6,148 bases of DNA from an uncultured Gammaproteobacteria bacterium (lineage in GTDB: Bacteria; Pseudomonadota; Gammaproteobacteria; Arenicellales; Poriferihabitantaceae), in contig CALIFM010000249.1 of the NCBI GenBank assembly GCA_938021685.1, positions 1 through 6,148 on the forward strand. Reading direction: 5' to 3'. This document shows positions 1-5,045 of the stretch, in pieces; position 1 is the first letter of the stretch, and the number at the start of each line of letters is the position of its first letter. A model generated the notes under the pieces. That model worked only from the letters and a program-made list of their open reading frames with translations. It made no database searches and was not told the DNA's origin. The position numbers were made by a program, and so were the translations under genes.

Positions 1-38
1 AATACTTGAACGATATTCATCATTTAAGTTTGAAGTGG

Positions 39-1367
39 CTAGGTTTTATTGTTTTTTGCTGTGGTAACGCTTGAGTGCTGAGCATCGCGCCAACGGTAAT
101 AAAATAAAGACGGTGCTAAAAACCAAGGATTGCCGCGATAATAAAATCGATTTTGAAAGTTTAAGCCATCGAAGGCACAAGCTCCCTCTGGGTTGCCGGC
201 TAATTGTTGGCCAATGCGCATGCCAAAATAACTGGATAGAGCAATGCCTGAGCCACAATAACCCATGGCGTAATGAACACCTTGATGTTGGCCTAAATGC
301 GGTAAATCGTCGAAGGTATAGCCGACATAGCCCATCCACGAATGGCTTATTTTGGCGCTTTGCAGCGCTGGGAAAAGCTCTACCATCATTCTATGCAGGG
401 CAGGGCCACTTAAGCGAGGATTCGTTTCATTCAAGGAAACGCGGCCACCAAACAGCATTCTTTTGCCTTCGGGACATTGCCGAAAATACACAATAACTTT
501 ACGTGAGTCGGTCACAACCCGATTATTAACGATTAATTGCTGCAGTAAGCCTTCTGGTAGGGGCTCAGTGGCAATCATATAAGAACCAATAGGAATAATA
601 CGCTTACGCTGCCAAGGGGTCGCTTGGCTGGTGTAGCCGCTGGTTGCAACTAACACTTGTTTAGCTTGTATGTCCTTTCTTGGGGTGCGTACTAAAACGC
701 CGTGTTTGTTTTTTTTAGTGCCTGTGGCTGGGCAGTGGCTGACAACGGTGACGCCTAGACGTTGCGCGTGCTTTAGCAGGCCAGCATGGTAACGGCCGGG
801 GTCAATAGAAGCATAGCGGGGCAGGACCATGCCTCCATGATAATGCGTTGAGCCTACTTCGCTTGCAGTGTCTTGCGGTTCAATAATACGGGCATTGACT
901 TCAAGCTCATGCGGTGAGTTGATGATATCTTTGCGAAAGCCATCTAAGGCTGCGGGATTGTGGGCGCCAACAAAACGGCCAACTTGTTTGAAGTCGCAAT
1001 CGATGTGGTTTTCAGTGGTATAAGATTTCACCCAATTGAATGCATTGACTCCCTCTTGCAGCAAGGCCAAGGCGCGGGCATGGCCATATTTTTGCTTTAG
1101 CTGCTTGTAACTGGGTTTGATACCACTATCCACTTGACCTCCGTTGCGGGAGCTGCAGCCCCAGCCAGCGTGCACCGCATCTAGTACAACCGTATCGAGC
1201 CCGATGTTGGCAGTTTGGATGGCGGCTGACAAGCCAGTGTAGCCTGATCCGATGATTACAACATCGGCTGATTTTGGTAGAGCTGGATTGTTGCCTTGCG
1301 ACCTAGGAGAGCGTTCCCACCAATAAGGGGTGAGTTTAAAGTCTTGGCTAAATAGCGGTTGGCTCAT
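39..1367 (-). CDS. FAD-dependent oxidoreductase, DAO family (gamma-glutamylputrescine oxidase-like)
   Basis: A 442-residue flavoprotein that probably oxidises an amine or amino-acid substrate with FAD as cofactor; cytoplasmic, as no signal peptide is visible. The N-terminus has the PYWWE segment (14-18) often seen at the start of PuuB-like oxidases. A Rossmann dinucleotide-binding motif follows at 37-50 (G40-x-G42-x-x-G45), with Asp63 ending the second beta strand where the FAD ribose is bound. GWGCSSRNGGQ (68-78) matches the GFGASGRNGGQ block of E. coli PuuB. The C-terminal FAD-contacting block is around 368-380 (MGYCGSGIALSSY), and the tail FYYRWRD (422-428) parallels the PuuB tail. Length fits the family (about 425-440). 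The ATG at 1367 has only a weak ribosome site, but the conserved N-terminus supports it. The exact substrate cannot be read from sequence: no puu, spermidine or aminotransferase genes are adjacent, so I give no symbol. Confidence 0.88.
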   Translation of the reverse strand: MSQPLFSQDFKLTPYWWERSPRSQGNNPALPKSADVVIIGSGYTGLSAAIQTANIGLDTVVLDAVHAGWGCSSRNGGQVDSGIKPSYKQLKQKYGHARALALLQEGVNAFNWVKSYTTENHIDCDFKQVGRFVGAHNPAALDGFRKDIINSPHELEVNARIIEPQDTASEVGSTHYHGGMVLPRYASIDPGRYHAGLLKHAQRLGVTVVSHCPATGTKKNKHGVLVRTPRKDIQAKQVLVATSGYTSQATPWQRKRIIPIGSYMIATEPLPEGLLQQLIVNNRVVTDSRKVIVYFRQCPEGKRMLFGGRVSLNETNPRLSGPALHRMMVELFPALQSAKISHSWMGYVGYTFDDLPHLGQHQGVHYAMGYCGSGIALSSYFGMRIGQQLAGNPEGACAFDGLNFQNRFYYRGNPWFLAPSLFYYRWRDAQHSSVTTAKNNKT

Positions 1368-1412
1368 GTTTGATTTTTTAAATGAATCTAATCGTCAATT
1401 GAATTTGGGGCG

Positions 1413-1423
1413 GGCATTATGCC
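1413..1423. promoter_or_regulatory. Palindrome overlapping the putative -10 (possible operator)
   Basis: GGCAT-T-ATGCC is a perfect inverted repeat with 5-base arms around one central base. It covers the candidate minus-strand -10 hexamer of the FAD oxidoreductase, where a repressor would block transcription. Function is inferred from position only. Short palindromes also arise by chance. Confidence 0.2.
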
Positions 1424-1442
1424 GTCATGGTTATAAGTTCAA
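1416..1442 (-). promoter_or_regulatory. Weak candidate sigma-70 promoter for the FAD oxidoreductase
   Basis: Read on the minus strand there is TTGAAC (1442-1437) and CATAAT (1421-1416), separated by 15 bases, which is shorter than the preferred 17. It lies about 50 bases upstream of the oxidoreductase ATG. The hexamers match consensus at 4/6 and 5/6. The short spacer keeps this a guess. Two palindromes lie on or next to it (see separate entries), which is the main reason to mention it. Confidence 0.2.
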
Positions 1443-1443
1443 C

Positions 1444-1456
1444 ATTATCTGATAAT
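1444..1456. promoter_or_regulatory. Palindrome ATTATC-T-GATAAT (possible operator)
   Basis: A perfect inverted repeat with 6-base arms and a one-base centre, lying just upstream of the candidate -35 for the minus-strand oxidoreductase. The form is typical of a dimeric helix-turn-helix regulator site, but no regulator gene is adjacent and I cannot assign a family. AT-rich palindromes of this size can occur by chance in a region of this composition. Confidence 0.25.
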
Positions 1457-1619
1457 TTTTGCTGGCTGGGAAGATTACTAGCGAATAGGGTCTTTTGCTT
1501 AAAAGCAGTAATGTTTCCAAGCTGTATGACAGATAGAGGGTTTTAGTATCATTATCAAATCTGAAGGATGTTTTATTCAATTATAGTTACCGTTAATCGA
1601 GAGATTTACCAGTGTAACG

Positions 1620-1730
1620 ATGAAATCTGTAGCTATGGTGACCGGCTTTGTAGTAGTGATTTGGCCAATAATCTTCATGGTTAATCAAAATTCTAGAGAT
1701 TTTTATTTATTAAAAGGCAATTTAATCTAG
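1620..1730 (+). CDS. Possible small membrane peptide, 36 codons (speculative)
   Basis: Reads from ATG 1620 to TAG 1728-1730. Residues 5-21 are strongly hydrophobic (AMVTGFVVVIWPIIFMV), long enough for one membrane span, followed by a polar tail with Arg, Asp and two Lys. This shape is seen in single-span small proteins and in type I toxin peptides, but I recognise no family. There is no good Shine-Dalgarno: a GAGAG run lies 16 bases upstream, too far. It is followed after 13 bases by another small ORF and then by a strong hairpin with a T-run. Overlapping frames here also give short ORFs, so chance is a real alternative. Confidence 0.2.
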   Translation: MKSVAMVTGFVVVIWPIIFMVNQNSRDFYLLKGNLI

Positions 1731-1743
1731 ATAAAAGGTTGAA

Positions 1744-1836
1744 ATGATGATTGAACGGCACTACAATCAATTAATTGCTATTCATATGCCAATTCTTGTT
1801 AGAATAATTGCTGGTTTTATAGAAGGGCGGCGCTAG
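1744..1836 (+). CDS. Possible small peptide, 30 codons, with good ribosome site (speculative)
   Basis: Reads from ATG 1744 (or the adjacent ATG 1747) to TAG 1834-1836. An AAAAGG Shine-Dalgarno sits at 1733-1738, five bases before the first ATG, better than the site of any large gene in this window. The peptide starts with a charged stretch (MMIERHYNQ) and then has a hydrophobic segment of about 17 residues interrupted by His14 and Arg20, ending in GRR: an amphipathic or membrane-surface helix would fit. The stop codon lies inside the 5' arm of the hairpin at 1821-1894, so the ORF and terminator form a compact unit. No family is recognised. The length alone is not significant; the ribosome site and terminator are the evidence. 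Confidence 0.3.
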   Translation: MMIERHYNQLIAIHMPILVRIIAGFIEGRR

Positions 1837-1900
1837 ACTCTTTTATAGACGGGGTGTCTGTTGAAAAAGTCTAAACAAAAAGCGCCGTTCTTCTTTTTTT
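1821..1900 (+). terminator. Long imperfect hairpin with T-run: rho-independent terminator or 3' end of a small RNA
   Basis: The outer stem pairs 1821-1834 with 1881-1894 over 14 consecutive positions, 12 Watson-Crick and two G-U, with a GC-rich core (GGCGGCGC region against GCGCC). Inside, 1835-1839 pairs with 1868-1872 (AGACT/AGTCT), 1841-1845 with 1862-1866, and AGAC 1847-1850 with GTCT 1856-1859 around a GGGGT loop. An unpaired A-rich stretch (1873-1880) bulges on the 3' side. Seven T's (1894-1900) follow directly, so it works as a terminator on the plus strand only; the minus-strand side lacks a T-run. No large plus-strand gene precedes it, so the terminated transcript must be a small RNA, the small ORFs at 1620-1836, or an hfq-ward read-through from elsewhere. 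Confidence 0.65.
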
Positions 1901-1965
1901 AACCTCACAGGATGCAGCATCAAGAAAAGCTTACCAAGCATTGTTAAGTTTAGGCTAATATTAAT

Positions 1966-1994
1966 TTGCTAATATACGAAGCCCAATGTATACA
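1966..1994 (+). promoter_or_regulatory. Candidate sigma-70 promoter for hfq (distal)
   Basis: TTGCTA (1966-1971), a 17-base spacer and TATACA (1989-1994); each hexamer matches consensus at 4/6 and the spacing is ideal. It would give a leader of about 120 bases before hfq. The -35 lies in the second copy of a direct repeat GCTAATAT (1954-1961 and 1968-1975, repeated every 14 bases), which could be a protein site or an AT-rich upstream element. Prediction by eye only. Confidence 0.3.
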
Positions 1995-2038
1995 AAATGA
2001 TTTGCTTTGCAAGGGCAAGACTTGTCATAACTGAGAAA

Positions 2039-2068
2039 TTGTCGGTGTTTAATTAAACGACTTAGATT
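2039..2068 (+). promoter_or_regulatory. Candidate sigma-70 promoter for hfq (proximal)
   Basis: TTGTCG (2039-2044), 18-base spacer, TAGATT (2063-2068); 4/6 matches in each hexamer. It would give a leader of about 45-50 bases. A GATAAT hexamer at 2091-2096 is a better -10 but has no matching -35. hfq genes commonly have several promoters, so more than one of these could be real. Confidence 0.25.
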
Positions 2069-2122
2069 ATTTCGCTGTTTCAGCTAGCTTGATAATAAAA
2101 CCTACATTTGTGAGAAATAAAA

Positions 2123-2392
2123 ATGGCTGCTAAAGGTGCTCAACTACAGGACCCTTTTCTTAATATCCTACGCCGCGAGCGTATTCCCGTTTCAATTTTT
2201 TTGGTTAATGGCATTAAGTTGCAAGGCCAAATTGATTCGTTTGATCAGTTCGTTATTTTGTTGAAAAATAGCGTTAATCAGATGATCTATAAGCACGCTA
2301 TCTCAACGATCGTGCCCGTTAAGTCAATTAGTATTCCGCATGACGGTGAAGGACAAGTGAAAATTGAAGACGAAGGCAAGGGTGATTTCTGA
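2123..2392 (+). CDS. hfq: RNA chaperone Hfq
   Basis: An 89-residue Sm-like protein that forms a hexameric ring and pairs small RNAs with target mRNAs. The Sm1 region includes LQDPFLNILRRERIPVSI (8-25) and NGIKLQGQIDSFDQFVILLK (29-48); the Sm2 signature YKHAIST is at 56-62. Proximal-face residues Gln9, Asp10, Phe43, Lys57 and His58 correspond to E. coli Q8, D9, F42, K56 and H57. The rim patch RRER is at 17-20. The distal-face Tyr25 of E. coli is Phe26 here. The C-terminal tail is short (about 24 residues after the core, against about 37 in E. coli) and ends acidic: GEGQVKIEDEGKGDF. ATG 2123 has a weak GTGAGA ribosome site about eight bases upstream. hflX follows, as in other gammaproteobacteria, but miaA is missing upstream. 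Confidence 0.98.
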   Translation: MAAKGAQLQDPFLNILRRERIPVSIFLVNGIKLQGQIDSFDQFVILLKNSVNQMIYKHAISTIVPVKSISIPHDGEGQVKIEDEGKGDF

Positions 2393-2400
2393 TACTCTTA

Positions 2401-2426
2401 TGGTCGGTTAAACTAATTGCTGACCA
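2401..2426 (+). other. Hairpin between hfq and hflX (possible attenuator)
   Basis: TGGTCGG (2401-2407) pairs with CTGACCA (2420-2426), seven pairs including one G-T, around a 12-base loop. GCCCTGTTTTCC follows, an interrupted T-run. It could be a partial terminator that lowers hflX expression relative to hfq, or an RNA structure affecting hflX initiation, since the likely N-terminal coding region of hflX begins right after it. It is too weak to call a full terminator. Confidence 0.35.
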
Positions 2427-2573
2427 GCCCTGTTTTCCTCTATTTCAGAGCGTGAGTCGAACAGCGATTATGACGTTGAACGCGTTATAATTATTGATCA
2501 GACTCATCGCCATCTCAAACATTCGCTCAGCGTTGACGAAACCATTGCCTTAACCCATTCTGCGGGTGGGCAG

Positions 2574-3734
2574 GTGCTCAACGTGCTCGGTGCTTTGCGC
2601 GATAAGCCTCATCCGGCCAGTTTCATTGGCTCAGGCAAAATTATTGAACTACAAGAATTAGTGCAACAGCATGATGCCACGCTAATTGTGGTTAATCATG
2701 CGATCTCGCCGATCCAAGAGCGTAAACTGGAAAAAGCAGCAAACTGCCGTGTATTAGATCGCACGGGTTTAATATTGGATATCTTCGCACAGCGCGCGGC
2801 CACTCACGAAGGCAAGCTGCAAGTGGAGCTTGCGCAGCTTAAACATTTGTCCACCCGATTGGTGCGTGGCTGGACTCACCTTGAGCGGCAAAAAGGCGGT
2901 ATCGGTTTGCGCGGTCCGGGCGAAACACAGTTAGAAACCGATCGTCGATTGATTGGTAAACGTATCAAAACCTTAACATCTCGCTTAGCAAAGTTGAGTA
3001 AACAACGTGATTTACGCCGTCGTTCACGTAATCGTGTGCCGGTGCCCGTGGCTTCTTTGCTCGGATATACCAACGCGGGTAAATCGACTTTGTTTAATCA
3101 AATGACAGGTGAAGATATTTACGCTGCTGATCAGCTGTTTGCCACCTTAGACCCAACCATGCGCCAATTAGAGTTGCATGATTATGGTGAAGTGGTGTTG
3201 TCCGACACAGTGGGATTTATCGAAGACTTGCCGCACTCATTGGTGAATGCTTTTCATTCTACTTTAGAGGAGGTAGCCAATGCATCGGTATTGCTGCATG
3301 TGGTTGATTTAGCAGATGAAAATTATCTGCAGCATATTGAAGAAGTTAACAAAGTGTTAGCAGAATTAGACGCTGAAGATATTCCACTGATCATGGTTTA
3401 CAACAAAATTGATTTGTGTGACGAGGACGCGTCGATCAACGAAATTAATGACGGTGGGCCGCTACGTTTTCAAATTAAGCTTTCGGCTAGTACCAAACAG
3501 GGCGTTGAGTTTGTTGAGCAAGCGTTGACGGCGGTGTTGTCAGCTGAGCATCATCAGTATGATTTGTTGCTAGGCTATGACCAGCCGAAGCTACGCGCAT
3601 TGGTGCATGCAAAATACCCTGTGATGGCGGAGCAAGAAATGGACGAGGGCTGGGTGATCAGCACCAAGCTCAATAGTTCGCAACTAGGGTGGCTGAACAA
3701 GCATAAAGCTGGGCGCTTTGCGATTCAGACTTGA
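2574..3734 (+). CDS. hflX: Ribosome-dissociating GTPase HflX (true N-terminus probably upstream of 2574)
   Basis: An HflX-family GTPase, which binds the 50S subunit and splits stalled or hibernating 70S ribosomes. Numbered from GTG 2574 (386 residues): the N-terminal HflX domain runs to about residue 105 with the signature DRTGLILDIFAQRA (62-75); the conserved glycine-rich GGIGLRGPGETQLETDRR is at 108-125; the G domain has G1 GYTNAGKST (164-172), the G2 region TLDPT (191-195), G3 DTVGF (211-215), G4 NKID (277-280) and G5 SAS (304-306). A GTG 2574 start would drop the first beta strand and helix of the family. The same frame stays open upstream from 2424 and encodes a matching segment (VERVIIID and onward), bringing the length to about 430, as in E. 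coli (426). That segment has no ATG, GTG or TTG; options are CTG 2430, ATT 2442, or a one-base deletion near 2464. Convergent with the next gene; the gap is 19 bases. Confidence 0.93.
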   Translation: MLNVLGALRDKPHPASFIGSGKIIELQELVQQHDATLIVVNHAISPIQERKLEKAANCRVLDRTGLILDIFAQRAATHEGKLQVELAQLKHLSTRLVRGWTHLERQKGGIGLRGPGETQLETDRRLIGKRIKTLTSRLAKLSKQRDLRRRSRNRVPVPVASLLGYTNAGKSTLFNQMTGEDIYAADQLFATLDPTMRQLELHDYGEVVLSDTVGFIEDLPHSLVNAFHSTLEEVANASVLLHVVDLADENYLQHIEEVNKVLAELDAEDIPLIMVYNKIDLCDEDASINEINDGGPLRFQIKLSASTKQGVEFVEQALTAVLSAEHHQYDLLLGYDQPKLRALVHAKYPVMAEQEMDEGWVISTKLNSSQLGWLNKHKAGRFAIQT

Positions 3735-3753
3735 TATTTAAGCCAAAGGCCAT

Positions 3754-4638
3754 TTAGGCACGATGCAACGGACGCGTCAAACAGGTTGGGCCGCCTTCGC
3801 AGGGCAGGCATAATTCATCGGCGACAAAGGTAGTAACCTCGCAGCCGGCTTCACGCATTAATGCTTGTGTTTTGCTAAAGCCGTCAACGGCGATGCATTG
3901 GCGCGGCGCAGTGGCGAGCACATTTAGATTTAAGCCATTACTGGCTATGAATTCATCTTCCGGAGCTTCAAGCAAGGTATACCCTGCGTCTTTCATCCAT
4001 TGATATAAGGCCACAGGCATCAGCGGTGCATATACCAAGGCCAGTTTTTCGTCTAACGGGCTGACCACTGACATTAAGTGTAAGCAGGCTGCTTGTCCTT
4101 GATAAACAGGCAAGTCAAAATCCAATACTTCAATTTTCTGGGGTGCTAGCAAAGCGCGCATTTGTGCTGTGCCGATTGCGTTGGTGCGAAAGCCGCGGCC
4201 AACAGCTAAAGTATTTGCGTTTAGCCAAAAGCAATCACCGCCTTCAAAGCAGCCAGGGTCTTCAATTTGCCCAACAATAGGAATACCTGCCTGCTGATAA
4301 AAGGATGCATGTAAATCAGGTTCGGCTTCACGTAATGCTTTGCCTGGCTTCAAAATGACCGCACCTGCTGGGGTCATAAAAGACGGGTCATAGGTGAACA
4401 CTGAATCGGCGAGGCCATCATCAGCTGCGCTTATCCAATTTATTTTTGCACCGCTTTTTGCCACTAATTCGCTAAAAATCTGGTATTGTGCAATTAACTT
4501 GTGGCTATCAAGCTTTTTTCCGTAATGCCATATAACTGGGTCAGCATTTAGCATTGCTGCGCCAGGGGCGCGCATGGCCACTTGTTGTAGGGGGGCGACC
4601 ATGCTGTTGGTGCCGAATGGGATGTTAGTTGTATTCAC
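3754..4638 (-). CDS. Arginine deiminase/DDAH-superfamily amidinohydrolase
   Basis: A 294-residue enzyme of the guanidine-modifying superfamily, the group that cleaves arginine-type guanidino compounds through a cysteine thiouronium intermediate. It aligns with Pseudomonas aeruginosa DDAH: LADSVFTYDPSF (76-87) with FPDSVFVEDP, FEGGD (131-135) with VEAGD, RTNAIGTAQM (151-160) with RTNAEGARQM, LHLMS (186-190) with LHLKT, and GGPTC (282-286) with GGVSC. The catalytic set is therefore Cys286, His187 and Glu132, with Asp78 and Asp84 for the guanidinium. The second guanidinium acid of DDAH (Glu65) is Tyr83 here, so the substrate may not be dimethylarginine. Two extra cysteines (277, 280) precede Cys286. 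The start is GTG 4638 with a weak ribosome site; ATG at codon 13 is an alternative. Last gene of the thyA-folA transcript, 29 bases after the preceding gene. No signal peptide. Confidence 0.85.
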   Translation of the reverse strand: MNTTNIPFGTNSMVAPLQQVAMRAPGAAMLNADPVIWHYGKKLDSHKLIAQYQIFSELVAKSGAKINWISAADDGLADSVFTYDPSFMTPAGAVILKPGKALREAEPDLHASFYQQAGIPIVGQIEDPGCFEGGDCFWLNANTLAVGRGFRTNAIGTAQMRALLAPQKIEVLDFDLPVYQGQAACLHLMSVVSPLDEKLALVYAPLMPVALYQWMKDAGYTLLEAPEDEFIASNGLNLNVLATAPRQCIAVDGFSKTQALMREAGCEVTTFVADELCLPCEGGPTCLTRPLHRA

Positions 4639-4667
4639 AGTTATGCGCTCGTTAAAATAATGCGGTA

Positions 4668-5027
4668 TTAGCTTAAGCCAAAAAAGGGTTTAGTGGCAAA
4701 GTAGATGATGGCAGCGGTAATTAAGAAGTAAATAACAAATTGCACAGGATTTTGCTTGAAGCTGCTAGTTAAGGTTTCTTGTTCGCCCGCTTGCTTGTCT
4801 GCTTCGTATTGTGCTCGTGCTTTGATTTGGCGCTGTTGCTGATAATCTATTAGCAATTGTTGTGCTTGTCGGTGAGCCTGCGGCTCATCCACCCAGATCG
4901 CGGCAGAGCCTAGGCCAAGAAAGCCGGCGCTGGTTTCGCGAAAAGCAATATTATGTTCACTCAGCAATGTTCTGATTTCATGAGCTTCGTCGTCGGGTAC
5001 ACCACGGAGGCGAAATAATAAAGCCAT
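4668..5027 (-). CDS. Small single-span membrane protein, DUF6164-like
   Basis: A 119-residue protein of unknown function. The N-terminal half is a small soluble domain: LLFRLRGVPDDEAHEIRTLL (3-22) followed by a second motif, FRETSAGFLGLGSAAIWV (29-46). This pattern resembles the DUF6164 family and, more loosely, small alpha/beta domains that sense or bind ligands in other DUF2007-like proteins. A Gln/Arg/Lys-rich, probably helical linker (50-85) leads to one membrane span at about 94-112 (VQFVIYFLITAAIIYF), ending in a short KPFFGLS tail. The soluble domain probably faces the cytoplasm, as no signal peptide is present and the linker is positively charged. It lies 18 bases after folA on the same strand with a weak ribosome site, so it is probably co-transcribed. 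Family name is from memory of the motif, not a search. Confidence 0.75.
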   Translation of the reverse strand: MALLFRLRGVPDDEAHEIRTLLSEHNIAFRETSAGFLGLGSAAIWVDEPQAHRQAQQLLIDYQQQRQIKARAQYEADKQAGEQETLTSSFKQNPVQFVIYFLITAAIIYFATKPFFGLS

Positions 5028-5045
5028 TGTGCTGTGTAATGAGAG

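Larger units (their letters stand above)
1368..2122. other. 755-base AT-rich intergenic region between the oxidoreductase and hfq
   Basis: No ORF longer than about 40 codons with convincing coding features. miaA, the usual gene upstream of hfq in this class, is absent, and I see no recognisable remnant of it. Contents: promoter-like and palindromic elements near 1413-1456, a TGCTT-AA-AAGCA palindrome at 1496-1507, two TCTAGA palindromes at 1692-1697 and 1726-1731, small ORFs at 1620-1836, a strong hairpin at 1821-1900, and candidate hfq promoters after 1940. The stretch 1901-1950 shows nothing I can name. Confidence 0.7.

Noticed and set aside
71..582. Open plus-strand frames of 141 and 76 codons
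   Set aside because: Antisense to the well-supported FAD oxidoreductase, no ribosome site, and composition (Arg/His/Cys-rich) typical of shadow frames.
1568..1684. 38-codon plus-strand ORF with three cysteines, starting ATG 1568
   Set aside because: The GAAGG before it touches the ATG with no spacing, the peptide looks random, and it overlaps the 36-codon hydrophobic ORF. Kept only as a reminder that short ORFs are frequent here.
1692..1731. Two TCTAGA palindromes 34 bases apart as a regulatory pair
   Set aside because: Six-base palindromes with differing flanks; one overlaps the stop codon of a possible small ORF. Chance is sufficient.
1821..1900. Integron attC-like recombination site
   Set aside because: It is an imperfect palindrome with bulged bases, but the flanking RYYYAAC and GTTRRRY core sites are absent (the nearest is GTCTAAAC, one base off), and no integrase or cassette genes are present.
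2876..3073. 65-codon minus-strand frame inside hflX
   Set aside because: Antisense to the conserved glycine-rich and G1 region of HflX; Arg-rich shadow translation.
3700..3760. Bidirectional terminator between hflX and the convergent gene
   Set aside because: Only a 3-pair GCC-AAA-GGC stem and a 5-pair AAAGC/GCTTT stem inside hflX are present, neither followed by a T-run.
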